From assembly GCA_030837965.1 (NCBI GenBank), contig JAUTXP010000052.1, forward strand, positions 33,625 through 97,624: a DNA stretch of 64,000 bases. Reading direction: 5' to 3'. The notes below the pieces were generated by a model. It searched no databases and was not told where the DNA came from. It worked only from the letters and a program-made list of their open reading frames with translations. Source of the DNA: Acidimicrobiaceae bacterium (GTDB taxonomy: Bacteria > Actinomycetota > Acidimicrobiia > Acidimicrobiales > JAUTXP01). Each line of letters begins with the position of its first letter. The first letter of the stretch is position 1. This document shows positions 1 through 9,593 of this stretch, piece by piece. Made by a program: the position numbers and the translations under genes.

Positions 1-333
1 GTTCGAGCCTGCCCTTCGGCAGTGCTCCTCCCACGCCGCGTCGAGGACGGTGCGCAGTTCCTCGTCGTTGAGCTTGGGAAGCGCGGGGAGCACGATCCCG
101 ACACCGCTTTCGATGTCGTCACCGTCCCCGAGGTACCCGGCCAGATGCAACAGGTCCCCCCGGTTCATCCCGAGGGCCTTGGCCAACTGGGCCACCCTGT
201 CGGGACGGGGAAGGGCGGTGCCGCTCTCCCACCGCGAGACCGTCTGTTGCTTCACCCCCAGCTGCGCGGCGAGGTCGCGTTGGTTCATCCGCATCTCGCT
301 GCGCCGCGATCGCAATGTCTCGGCAAAAATCAC
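1..333 (-). CDS. XRE-family HTH transcriptional regulator, N-terminal part (runs off the left edge)
   Basis: Reverse complement from a GTG at 333 reads VIFAETLRSRRSEMRMNQRDLAAQLGVKQQTVSRWESGTALPRPDRVAQLAKALGMNRGDLLHLAGYLGDG..., a classic XRE HTH; not in the ORF track because it is truncated. Confidence 0.85.
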   Translation of the reverse strand, partial: MIFAETLRSRRSEMRMNQRDLAAQLGVKQQTVSRWESGTALPRPDRVAQLAKALGMNRGDLLHLAGYLGDGDDIESGVGIVLPALPKLNDEELRTVLDAAWEEHCRRAGSN

Positions 334-345
334 GTCTGTGCTTCT

Positions 346-363
346 ACCCCCCAAATGGGGGGT
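346..363. promoter_or_regulatory. Inverted repeat ACCCCCCAAATGGGGGGT, candidate operator just upstream of the XRE gene
   Basis: 7-bp G/C arms around a 4-nt centre, 13 bp upstream of the GTG at 333. Confidence 0.45.
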
Positions 364-465
364 TCGCAAATCAATGGGACGGAACGACACAGCACGGGAC
401 ACCACCAGACAACATGTGTGGACACGTCAGAATCGACAACTTCGACCACCTTGTCGAATGTTTCT

Positions 466-1308
466 CTACGCATTTCTTTCGTTTTCCACGGGTTGACCCC
501 ATTGGCCTCGCAGGGACTCGACCAGGTCTTGGGTCGATTCGTGGCGGGCCAGGGCGTCCATCACTGCGCCGGTGAGGGCATGGAAGAAGGGCTCTCCCTC
601 GGGCGGCGACCAGGCGCAGCCGAGGGCGGCGATGGTCTCGTCGGGCAGCGCGTCGATGGCGGCCCAGGCCTCGATCAGCAGGCGCGCGCTCTCGGGGTCA
701 GCGCCCGCGGCCCAGTAGAACTCGTCCTGGGCCTCGGCCACGGCCAGCCAGGCCGCGAGGTACTGGAGGAACAGGTCGTAGACGCGGTCGGGCAGGTCGA
801 GCCCGGTCTCGGCCGGGTGGTCGCGCACGGCGGTGACGATGGCCGTGGTATTGCGGATCCACACCCGCGCCGCCGACGAAGGCAGCGGGCCCAGGCGCAG
901 GGCGAGGCGGTCGCCCTCTCGGTCCAACCGGTCGAGCAGGGCGCCCGCCAGCTCGTCGGCCATGTCGGGCAACGGGACCTCGAGCTTGGACCACACCCGG
1001 TCGGCCCCGGCCGACAAGGCCAACTGCTGGACGGCCTCGTCGGCGTGGGCCGTGAACAAGAGGATCACGGCGTCGGGACAGACCTGGCGGATGAGGGGCA
1101 GGGCCTGGACGCCGTCGAGTACCGGCATCTGACGGTCGAGCACGACGATGTCGGGCTTGAGGTCGCGGGCCTGGTCGATGGCCTCGGCCCCGTTGGCCGC
1201 CTCGCCCACCACGTCGAAGCGGTCGTCGGTGGACAAGGCGATGCGCAACAGCAGCCGGACGTCGGGCGTGTCGTCCACCACCAGCACGCGGGCGGTCGAC
1301 CCGGCCAT
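466..1308 (-). CDS. Response regulator: N-terminal receiver domain plus uncharacterised helical C-terminal domain
   Basis: RVLVVDDTPDVRLLLRIAL...DIVVLDRQMPVLDG...ILLFTAHADE...SAGADRVWSK receiver signature; no recognised DNA-binding output domain. Confidence 0.85.
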   Translation of the reverse strand: MAGSTARVLVVDDTPDVRLLLRIALSTDDRFDVVGEAANGAEAIDQARDLKPDIVVLDRQMPVLDGVQALPLIRQVCPDAVILLFTAHADEAVQQLALSAGADRVWSKLEVPLPDMADELAGALLDRLDREGDRLALRLGPLPSSAARVWIRNTTAIVTAVRDHPAETGLDLPDRVYDLFLQYLAAWLAVAEAQDEFYWAAGADPESARLLIEAWAAIDALPDETIAALGCAWSPPEGEPFFHALTGAVMDALARHESTQDLVESLRGQWGQPVENERNA

Positions 1309-1316
1309 GACGCCTC

Positions 1317-2105
1317 CTATCGGCCGACCGCAGGGCCGGACAAGCGGTACACCGACACGTGGCCCGCGCTGGCCTCGGTGAAGGGTGCCTTGCGCCAGTC
1401 GGCCCAGCGGTGCTCCAGGGCCATGCCCGCCAACCGGGCCATGAGGTCGAGCTCAGCGGGCCAGGCGTAGCGGTGGTTGGCCGGGTGCAGCCGGACTTGG
1501 CCGTCGCTGAGGCTGACCTGGGTGGTCTGCATGCGCTGGGTCACGGGGTCGATGCGGGCCACGTCGAGGGAGACGTGGTCCTCGGACAGGTGGCGCAGCA
1601 GCACGGCCTCCCCCTTCGCGTCGAAGCGCTCGGGCTGCGGGACCCAGGCCTCGACCACGAAGCGCCCGCCGGGGGCGAGGTGGCGGGCCGTGTTCTGGAA
1701 GCAGCGCACCTGGGCGTCCTGACTGGGCAGGGCGAAGACCGTGTTGAAGGCGAGGACGGCCAAAGCGAAGGGGCCGCCGTCGACGTGGGCGCACTCGAAA
1801 TCGCCTTGGCTGGTGCGGACTCGCTCGCCGCCCGGCTTGGTGTGGAGGCGGTCCAGCATGTCGGGCGACGAGTCCAGCCCATGCACGGCCAGGCCCCGCT
1901 GGGCCAGGGGCACGGCCAGTCTCCCGGTGCCCACACCCCATTCCAGTACCGGGCCCGCGCCTGCCAGTTCGGCGAGGAGGGCCACGGCGCCCTCGGTGTC
2001 GAGCGTGTCCGTGTACAGCCGGTCGTAGTCGTCGGCGATGCGCGCGCCGTAGGCCGTGGGGTCGTGGAGGTCGTGGTCTTCTTGGGCCTTTTGGGCGTCG
2101 GTCAT
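1317..2105 (-). CDS. Class I SAM-dependent methyltransferase
   Basis: GPVLEWGVGTGRLAVPLAQRGLAVHGLDSSPDML motif I/II; ATG overlaps the GT2 stop (ATGA). Confidence 0.85.
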   Translation of the reverse strand: MTDAQKAQEDHDLHDPTAYGARIADDYDRLYTDTLDTEGAVALLAELAGAGPVLEWGVGTGRLAVPLAQRGLAVHGLDSSPDMLDRLHTKPGGERVRTSQGDFECAHVDGGPFALAVLAFNTVFALPSQDAQVRCFQNTARHLAPGGRFVVEAWVPQPERFDAKGEAVLLRHLSEDHVSLDVARIDPVTQRMQTTQVSLSDGQVRLHPANHRYAWPAELDLMARLAGMALEHRWADWRKAPFTEASAGHVSVYRLSGPAVGR

Positions 2106-3085
2106 GCGGCCGGGGCCAGGCGGTCGGCCAGTTCCGGCGTCGGGGTGGCGGCGCGGGTCAGGCGGCGGCCCCCATACCGGCAGCCGCCGGTCAGGCGTTG
2201 GACGACGGCCAGCCACGCGCACACGCCGCGTTCCAGCACCCACACGGGGGCAAACAGGGATGCCACGGCGGGGAACACGCGGGTGCCGCCCTCGGCCCGT
2301 CGCCCCGCCTCGGCCGCGGCCATGGTCGCGGTGGCGAAGGCGAGCACGACCCCGATCCGCGTGCGCCTGCGGCTGGTGGCCACCCGGGCGACGGCGGGCA
2401 GCACAGCCAAGGCCGCAGCCAGTCGGGCAGGCCGGGCCCACTCGTCGTAGGCCTGCCTGGGTCGTTGCGACCAAAACCTTCGGGCCGTCGGGGGCAGGCG
2501 GGGCACGAAGCAGTCGTTCAGGCGATGGACGCGTCCGCCCGCGGCCTGCACCGTGCGCAGCAGCTCGAGGTTCTCGAACAGCACGTTGCCGTCGTAGCCG
2601 CCCACACCGAGCAGGAGGTCGCGGCGCACGCCGAGCGTGCCGGGGAAGTCGCCGCCCGTGGCCCGGGCCAGCAGGGTGCGGGCCGTGTCCCACACCGCGT
2701 GCCAGGGCATGGGCCGGAAGTAGTTCTGGGGCACGACGACATCGGCCCAGTCGAGGGCGGCGGCCACGCAGGCCAGGTCCGGGCCGTCGTAGCGCACGTC
2801 GTCGTCGGCCACCACGACCTTGTCGTGGCGGGCCAGGCGCAGGCCCGTGATCACGCCGTTGACCTTGCCGTTGGCGAAGTCGAGGTCGGGGTCGGGTCGA
2901 ACGTGGCGAAGGCTGGCGGGCAAGCGCTCGGCCACGTCGGAGAAATGGGGCTCGGGGGACCCGTCGACCACCAACACGTCGTCGGTCTGGCCCCGGTCGA
3001 TGAGCGTGCGGAGGTAGGCGGCCAACTCGTCGGCGTCGAGGTCGGGCGACCACCGCAGGGGCAGGACGTAGGAGCAGGGGCCCAC
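2102..3085 (-). CDS. GT2-family glycosyltransferase
   Basis: YLRTLIDRGQTDDVLVVDGSPEPHF...KVVVADDDVRYDG (DxD); GTG start 2 nt after the upstream stop; C-terminal hydrophobic segments. Confidence 0.8.
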   Translation of the reverse strand: MGPCSYVLPLRWSPDLDADELAAYLRTLIDRGQTDDVLVVDGSPEPHFSDVAERLPASLRHVRPDPDLDFANGKVNGVITGLRLARHDKVVVADDDVRYDGPDLACVAAALDWADVVVPQNYFRPMPWHAVWDTARTLLARATGGDFPGTLGVRRDLLLGVGGYDGNVLFENLELLRTVQAAGGRVHRLNDCFVPRLPPTARRFWSQRPRQAYDEWARPARLAAALAVLPAVARVATSRRRTRIGVVLAFATATMAAAEAGRRAEGGTRVFPAVASLFAPVWVLERGVCAWLAVVQRLTGGCRYGGRRLTRAATPTPELADRLAPAA

Positions 3086-3087
3086 GG

Positions 3088-4200
3088 TCAGCGGGGGAGC
3101 GGCGTCAGAAGGGACGTGCGGCCTTGGCCCCAGCAGTCCAGGACCCGTTGGGCGAAGCGGCCTTCGACGGCCAGCGCAGCTCGGGCGCCGAAGACGACGT
3201 CGTCTGCCAGCGCGGGCTCGGCCCGGGCCAGGCCGCCCGCCAACGCGTCGAGGGCCACCACTTGGTGGGTCTCGTCGGCGTCGACGTGGACGTCGTAGAA
3301 CCGCCGGGCCTGGTGGAAGCCGAGGCGGGCCAAGGCCCGGCTGTAGCGGGCCATGGGCACGACCGACGTGGCCTCGAACAGGGCCAAGTGCCCCACCAGC
3401 GCGCCGCGAAGTCGACGGTGCAGGCCGAAGTAGGAGATGAGATTGACCGAGCCGAGGGTGGCCGCGGGCAGCAGGTCGAGGTAGGCGCCGTAGGTCGAGT
3501 CCAGCCCGAGCAGGTCCATGGTGCGGGCGAACAGGCGGGCGTGCATGTCTGGGGCCACGCCGTCGCCGTACTCCTCGGACTGGATGTGCACCAGCGCGGC
3601 CTTGGGCCCGCCGCTGAGGCGGGGGATGGCCCACGTGTGGGGGTCGGCCTCCTTCAACTGGTAGGCCGAGCGGTGGACGGTGAACTCGCGCATCTGGGCC
3701 GACGTGCCCTGGCCTTCGAGGTAGGCGGACAGGGATGGGCCTTCGGCCTCCGCGATGGCGGCCCGGATCTGGTCGGGCACGGGGATGGGGTCGGGCCGCG
3801 GCGTCGGCGGCGGCGGTGGCGGCCCTGTGTGGGAGCCGACCAGGTCGTGCAGGGCGGCGTCGAACCAGCGCTCCAAGTCGGCCCGGACTCGGAGCAGGTC
3901 GGGGTCCCACTCCCAGGCCTCGTCCACCCCCTGAAAGCCCCGGTAGTGCAGCTCATAGCAGCAGTACAAGGCCAGTTGGAGATCCTCGTCCTCCCACGAC
4001 GTGTGGTTGGCCGGGATCACCGGCGTGGGCGCAACGGGCCGCGACCCCGGCGGCTTGGTCAGCGCGCTGAGCAGGGCGGCCGAAACAGGGCCGCGGGCGG
4101 CGGGCAGCGGCGGGGGGACGTCGACCCGGACGTCGCTGTCGACACCGGGCAGGTCGAAGGCGAGCGGCGCAACGGCTTGCATGAGGGCTTCCTTACCCAC
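3088..4200 (-). CDS. Iron-containing redox enzyme family protein (haem-oxygenase-like diiron oxidase fold)
   Basis: ELHYRGF, HIQSEEYGDG, and FEATSVVPMARYSRALARLGFHQARRFYDVHVDADETHQ carry the E/H/D/H ligand pattern of HDO proteins. Confidence 0.8.
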   Translation of the reverse strand: MGKEALMQAVAPLAFDLPGVDSDVRVDVPPPLPAARGPVSAALLSALTKPPGSRPVAPTPVIPANHTSWEDEDLQLALYCCYELHYRGFQGVDEAWEWDPDLLRVRADLERWFDAALHDLVGSHTGPPPPPPTPRPDPIPVPDQIRAAIAEAEGPSLSAYLEGQGTSAQMREFTVHRSAYQLKEADPHTWAIPRLSGGPKAALVHIQSEEYGDGVAPDMHARLFARTMDLLGLDSTYGAYLDLLPAATLGSVNLISYFGLHRRLRGALVGHLALFEATSVVPMARYSRALARLGFHQARRFYDVHVDADETHQVVALDALAGGLARAEPALADDVVFGARAALAVEGRFAQRVLDCWGQGRTSLLTPLPR

Positions 4201-4279
4201 CCCGCGGTTGTTGCAGAACCGCCGCCACCCTGCTGCCGTCGGTCGCGCTGGTTGCGCGGTTGCACCGGACGGTCGGTGA

Positions 4280-4656
<377 letters not shown>

Positions 4657-4828
4657 CCCCACCAGTATCGCACCACCACCCACGCACCCGCCCGCCCGCC
4701 GCCAGCCCGTTCTCGGCACGGTCAGTTCGACCTCCAGGCCGGCGCTCCTGACCAGAACGGCCACGTGGCCCGGCCGGCCCCCACACGGCATGACCCGAAC
4801 GGACGCGGCCCGGCCCGGCCCGGGGCGG

Positions 4829-7444
4829 TCAGCGGGCCAGCTTGACCACGTGGGCCGCACCGACATGGCGGTACCGCTCGGGCAGGCAGGTCAGCACCAC
4901 GACCTGCGCATCCTGGGCGGCCATGGACAGCACCGCCCCCAACTTCTCCAGTCGCTTGCTGTCCGACCAGCCCAGCGCGTCGTCCAGGATTACCGGCACG
5001 CCCCCATCCGGGGCCACGATGGCCGCGCAGGCCAGCCTGCTGATCACGCAGAGCTGCTCGCGGGCACCGGTGCTGAGCTGGTCGAACTCGACAGTGACGC
5101 CCCGCAGCGTGCGGCTGGCGATGCGGAGGTCCTCGCCCAGCTCCACGGTGAAGTCGTCGCCGAACACGACCCGGCCGAAGGCCTCGACCTTGGCTTTCAA
5201 CGGAGCCATGTAGGCCCGCCGGGCCTGGCCCCGGCACCGCTCCAACGTCTCGTACAGCCGTCGGGCCGCGGCCGCCCGCCGCTCGGCGGCCCGCCGTTGC
5301 CTGCTCCGGTGCTCCAAGTCGGCCTCGGCCTCGCCCAGCCGGTCGTGCAGGCCTTCCTGCCCCCACAGGGAGAGTCGCTCGCGCACTCGCACCTGTTCTT
5401 CGGCCGTTCCTCGTCGCTCGGCTTCGAGCTTGTCGAACACGGCGGTGGCGTTTTCGAGCGCGCCCTTCAACTCTTCGGGGCGGGCCTTGTCGGCGGCGGC
5501 GTCGGCGTGGGCCAACGCCGCGTCCGCCTTGGCCACCGCCTTCGCGGTGGCGTCCACCCGGCCCGCCAGCACGCCGTCGGGCACTCGCGCCCGCGCCGAC
5601 TCCAAGTCGTGCCGGGCCGACTCCACCTGTCGATGGGCCAACTCCACCTCACGCTCAGCGGCGTCGAACCTGGCCCTTGCCCGCTGCTCGTCACGTCGGC
5701 GCAGCTCGACCTCGTGATGGGCCTCCCGAAGCAGCTCCAAGGCCGCGCCCGCACCGGCTTCTGCCTCTTCGACCAGCCCTCGCGCCGTATCGAAGTCCAA
5801 GGGCGGGCGGGGATCCTCGGCGAGGCGCGCCCGCAGCCGCTCGACCTTGCCCGCCAACCTGTCCGGCGTCAGGTCCCGCAGGTCGGCCGCCATCCGGGTG
5901 GTGAGGCCCTCGCGCTCGAAGGCCGCCTCTCGCCGGGCCGCGGCCGCCGTCTTGGCCTCGCCTACATCGGCCACGCCTGCGGCCGTGCACAGGTCGGCCA
6001 ACCGTCGCTCCGACGCCGCCAACGAGGCGACCAACTGCCCGGCTTCACCCCTCCCCCTGACGGCGATCCGCGCCACCCCGCCCAACTCCATGGCCGACGA
6101 CGGGCCCATGGCCACCGTCGTACTGCCCCCGGCGGGCAAGGCCTCGACCCCGTCGCCCACCCGGATCTCCAATGGCCGCAGCGCCTCCACCTCGACCAGC
6201 GGGCTCTCGCCTTCCAATCGGACTCGGCCCTGCACGACGGCCAAGTGGGCGTCCTCGATGTCCTCCAACACTTCCGGGCCGACACGGTTGTCCTCCAGCA
6301 GCGTGTCGAGCGCCTCCAACGCGGCTTCGGCCTTGCGCACCCGATCCAGCCGTTCGGTCATCTGGGCCAAGTCCAGGCTGTCGCGTGCGAACGTGAAGTC
6401 GGCCTGGGCAGCAGCCAGCCCCGCTTTCGCGGCCTCACCTCGCTCGCTGGCCTCGGCCAGCCGCTCTTCAGCCGCCTGCACCGCGGACACGGCCGACTCC
6501 AACCCAGGACGATGCCGATCCCGCTCCCGCCCGAGCTCCCGGTGCCTGCCCTGGGCCCGATCCAGCGCCTCCACCAAGGCCTGCCGCCGGCTCTGCTCGT
6601 CACACGCGGCCCGATGGTCGGCCGCGGCCAGGTCGGCGGCCAGCTTGGCCTCGGTGACGTCTCGCAAGAGCGCATCGACCGACGCCCACTTCCGCCGGTA
6701 CTCATCCACGCGCCGACCCTGTGCCTCGAGCTCCTCGGCCAAGCCGCCCATATGCCTAGCCAGGTCGGCTGCGTACTCCACGTCGTCTTCCAACTCGGCC
6801 AGGCGACGGCGCAGTTCCTCGACCCTGTTCGCCGCGTCTTGCTCGGCCCGCTGCAGGTCGGCGATCTCGGCTTTGAGCTTGCGCCCCGGCGTGTGGAACC
6901 GGTCGAGCTCGGCCCGGGCCAAGTCGATGAGGGTGGCCTCGCGGTCACCGGCCAAGGTGCCGGCCGATGCGGTGTCGAGTGCGGCGGCCAACGACGTCTG
7001 TTCTGACAGGTCGGCCTGGTCGGGCCGGACGCCCTGCTGGAGGCGCAGGGCCCGCCAAAGGGGAAGGTCGACGGCCTCGTGGAGGATGGCCAACGCCCGC
7101 TCGTGGGCTTCTCGCCCGGTGTGGTTCTCGGGCCGTGGCGCGTGCACGACCAAGGTGGTGGACCGTTCCCGATGGAACCGCTTCGAGTAGGTGAAGCGAT
7201 ATGCCCCCGCCTCGATGTCGACCTCGATCTCGCTTCCCGCGTCCTTGTGCACGGGCTTGACCGCCTTGACCGCCTTGTTCGTGCTGGTATCGAGGTAGTC
7301 GAACAGCAGGTCGAGGGCCTCGGCCAGGCTGGTCTTGCCCACCTCGTTGTCGCCCTCCACCACGGTGACGCCGGTGGCCGGCAGGCGCACCTCGTGCGCC
7401 TCGATGCCGCGGTAGTTGCGCAGCCGGATGCGGGTGATCCTCAT
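4829..7444 (-). CDS. SbcC/Rad50-like SMC-type ATPase lacking a CxxC zinc hook
   Basis: Walker A GDNEVGKTS, signature LSTGAREQL, Walker B VPVILDDAL; long coiled coils with a beta-rich central insert. Confidence 0.85.
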   Translation of the reverse strand: MRITRIRLRNYRGIEAHEVRLPATGVTVVEGDNEVGKTSLAEALDLLFDYLDTSTNKAVKAVKPVHKDAGSEIEVDIEAGAYRFTYSKRFHRERSTTLVVHAPRPENHTGREAHERALAILHEAVDLPLWRALRLQQGVRPDQADLSEQTSLAAALDTASAGTLAGDREATLIDLARAELDRFHTPGRKLKAEIADLQRAEQDAANRVEELRRRLAELEDDVEYAADLARHMGGLAEELEAQGRRVDEYRRKWASVDALLRDVTEAKLAADLAAADHRAACDEQSRRQALVEALDRAQGRHRELGRERDRHRPGLESAVSAVQAAEERLAEASERGEAAKAGLAAAQADFTFARDSLDLAQMTERLDRVRKAEAALEALDTLLEDNRVGPEVLEDIEDAHLAVVQGRVRLEGESPLVEVEALRPLEIRVGDGVEALPAGGSTTVAMGPSSAMELGGVARIAVRGRGEAGQLVASLAASERRLADLCTAAGVADVGEAKTAAAARREAAFEREGLTTRMAADLRDLTPDRLAGKVERLRARLAEDPRPPLDFDTARGLVEEAEAGAGAALELLREAHHEVELRRRDEQRARARFDAAEREVELAHRQVESARHDLESARARVPDGVLAGRVDATAKAVAKADAALAHADAAADKARPEELKGALENATAVFDKLEAERRGTAEEQVRVRERLSLWGQEGLHDRLGEAEADLEHRSRQRRAAERRAAAARRLYETLERCRGQARRAYMAPLKAKVEAFGRVVFGDDFTVELGEDLRIASRTLRGVTVEFDQLSTGAREQLCVISRLACAAIVAPDGGVPVILDDALGWSDSKRLEKLGAVLSMAAQDAQVVVLTCLPERYRHVGAAHVVKLAR

Positions 7445-8562
7445 GCCGCCCCCCTCGCCAGCCGGTACAACAGCGACAGGGCGTCGCGCGCCTCTTCGTC
7501 CCCGGCGCGGCCCGCGGTCTCCAACTCGGCCAACGCCTCATGGGCGAAGCCGGCCAGGCCCAGCTCAGACAGGTCGGCCTCGTCGGGCAGAACCACGACA
7601 CCGCCTGCGGGCTCCCACACGTCGAGCGCTCCAAATAAGGGACGGGCCTGGTCCAGAACCGCGTCGAGCCGTACCCGCTCGGCCAGGCTGACGCCGCCCG
7701 CCAGATCGAGCCGGACCACGGTGTCGGCCTTGTCCGGTCGACCGGCGAGCCAGGCGGCCAGGGCGTGGATGTCCTCGGGCCCGTCGACCGAGAAGGGCTG
7801 GCGCACGAACCGCCATCGCCCGATGTGGTGGGACGTGACAACGGGTGCGCCCGTGTCCGCTGCGTCGATCTCGACGACGAGGGCATTGCCGGGGTCAAGC
7901 TCGTCGAAGTCGGTGGCCTCCGGCGCGCCCGAGTACCAGATGCGCCCTGTCTTGCCGACGGACGTGGTGGAGTGGCGGTCGCCCAAGGCCACGTAGTGGA
8001 CGGCGGCCCGCTCGAGCGCGTCGACGGAGATGAGGGCGGGGTTGTCCCGATCGGGCGAGAGCGAATCGACCGCCCCATGGCCGACCGCGATGCGGACGGT
8101 TCCTGGAGATGGCGGACCGAGGTCGCTCACCGCGGCACCGAGCAGGTCGTGCAAAGGCCGTTTCGACGTCCATGGGGCGGCGACGAGCTCCACGCCAGGC
8201 CTGACCTGGTGCACGCCCGCGCCGCGCAGGATGGACACGTTGGGGGGTGGGTGTTCGAAGGCGGGTGAGGAGTAGATGGAGCCTGCATCGAGCGGGTCGT
8301 GATTGCCAGGCAGAAGGAAGATGGGCACAGGCACGTCGGCCAGGGCCTCGACGGCGCGGCCCACGACTTGGCGGTCGAGTTGGTTGGCCTCGAACACGTC
8401 CCCGCACACGACGATGAACTCGCAGTCGTGGGCTTGGGCCAGCCGTCCAAGGGCGCGCACCGCCTCGATCCGGGCCTGGGAGAAGCGGGCCTGCGCCTCC
8501 GGTGTGAGGAAGCGCCTGCTCATCCCCAGTTGGAGATCGGCGGTATGGACGAATCTGACCAC
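7441..8562 (-). CDS. SbcD/Mre11-like DNA repair metallophosphoesterase
   Basis: FVHTADLQLG, VVCGDVFEAN, LPGNHDPLD, VGHGAVD, ALGDRHST motifs; ATGA overlap with the ATPase gene; GTG start chosen from the FVHTAD context. Confidence 0.88.
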   Translation of the reverse strand: MVRFVHTADLQLGMSRRFLTPEAQARFSQARIEAVRALGRLAQAHDCEFIVVCGDVFEANQLDRQVVGRAVEALADVPVPIFLLPGNHDPLDAGSIYSSPAFEHPPPNVSILRGAGVHQVRPGVELVAAPWTSKRPLHDLLGAAVSDLGPPSPGTVRIAVGHGAVDSLSPDRDNPALISVDALERAAVHYVALGDRHSTTSVGKTGRIWYSGAPEATDFDELDPGNALVVEIDAADTGAPVVTSHHIGRWRFVRQPFSVDGPEDIHALAAWLAGRPDKADTVVRLDLAGGVSLAERVRLDAVLDQARPLFGALDVWEPAGGVVVLPDEADLSELGLAGFAHEALAELETAGRAGDEEARDALSLLYRLARGAA

Positions 8563-8573
8563 GAGTTCGACGG

Positions 8574-8593
8574 TACCGAGGGGGTGTAACAAC
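8574..8593 (-). promoter_or_regulatory. 20-bp motif GTTGTTACACCCCCTCGGTA upstream of the SbcD-like gene, identical to one upstream of comEA
   Basis: 20/20 identity with 34423-34442 by direct comparison. Confidence 0.6.
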
Positions 8594-8651
8594 TACGTGG
8601 ACCCTTGGCCCGAGTGCGATGCTGTCGGCTCCGCCCGCATGGAGGTCGCCC

Positions 8652-9593
8652 GTGGCCGATCGCCTGGCCCGGCTCACCAACTTGGTCGCCCTGCTGCTCA
8701 ACGCCCCTCGGCCGTTGACGCTCGATGAGGTCGCGTCCGAGTTGGAGCCTGAGTCCGGTTATCCGGCCGGTGACGAGGCTCGGCGGCAGGCGTTCGAACG
8801 GGACAAGCGGGTGTTGCGGGAGGAGGGCATACCCGTCGAGGCCGTGTTCCTCGAGGGCGAGGGGGGCAAGGTCGGCTACCGCATCCCGCCCGACGACTAC
8901 TACCTGCCCGATCTGGCCTTGACCGACGACGAACGGGTCGCGCTGCATCTGGCGCTGGCGGCTGTGCCGTTGGACTCGGGGTGGGGCGCGGAGGCCAGGT
9001 GGAAGCTGGGTGACGTGTCGGGCGCGGACGCCTCGCCCCTCGCCGCACTGCCGTCGGTCGAGGCCCTGCCGCTGCTCTTCGAGGGCTGGCGCCGGCGGGC
9101 ACCGGTCGAGTTCGGGTACGGCGGGTCGCCCCGGCTGGTCGAGCCGTACGGCCTGTTGTTCAGGGAGGGGTTCTGGTATGTCGTGGGGCGGGACCGCGGC
9201 CGTGGGGACTTGCGGCGGTTCCGGGCCGATCGCATCGAGGGCCGGGTCACGCTGGGGGAGGCGGGCTCGTTCGAGCGGCCGGAGGGGTTCGACCCAGCGG
9301 CTGCGTTGGCCAGTCAGCCGTTCATGATCGGAGAGGGCTCGTCGGAGCGGGTGCTGGTCCTGGTCGACGCGGTGCTGGCCGACAAGGTGGAAGGCGAGTT
9401 GGGACCGGCATCCGTCGCCGAACGGCGAGACGACGGCTCCGTGGTCGTGGATGTGGAGGTGACCAACCGGGTCGGACTGCGGTCGTGGGTGTTGGGGATG
9501 CGCGACCACGCCCTCGTCTTGTCGCCGCCTTCCGTGCGCGATGACGTGGTGGAGTGGCTGCGGGCCATGGCCGGCGCGGGCGCGGGCGAGTGA
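8652..9593 (+). CDS. pafB: WYL-domain regulator, PafB-like
   Basis: HTH + WYL architecture (PVEFGYGG..RLVEPYGLLFREGFWYVVGRDRGRGDLRRFRADRI); tandem with a second WYL gene. Confidence 0.82.
   Translation: MADRLARLTNLVALLLNAPRPLTLDEVASELEPESGYPAGDEARRQAFERDKRVLREEGIPVEAVFLEGEGGKVGYRIPPDDYYLPDLALTDDERVALHLALAAVPLDSGWGAEARWKLGDVSGADASPLAALPSVEALPLLFEGWRRRAPVEFGYGGSPRLVEPYGLLFREGFWYVVGRDRGRGDLRRFRADRIEGRVTLGEAGSFERPEGFDPAAALASQPFMIGEGSSERVLVLVDAVLADKVEGELGPASVAERRDDGSVVVDVEVTNRVGLRSWVLGMRDHALVLSPPSVRDDVVEWLRAMAGAGAGE

Noticed and set aside
1317-3053. 578-aa minus-strand ORF joining glycosyltransferase and methyltransferase regions
   Set aside because: Only its C-terminal part from the ATG at 2105 is the methyltransferase; upstream it is out of frame with the GT2 gene.
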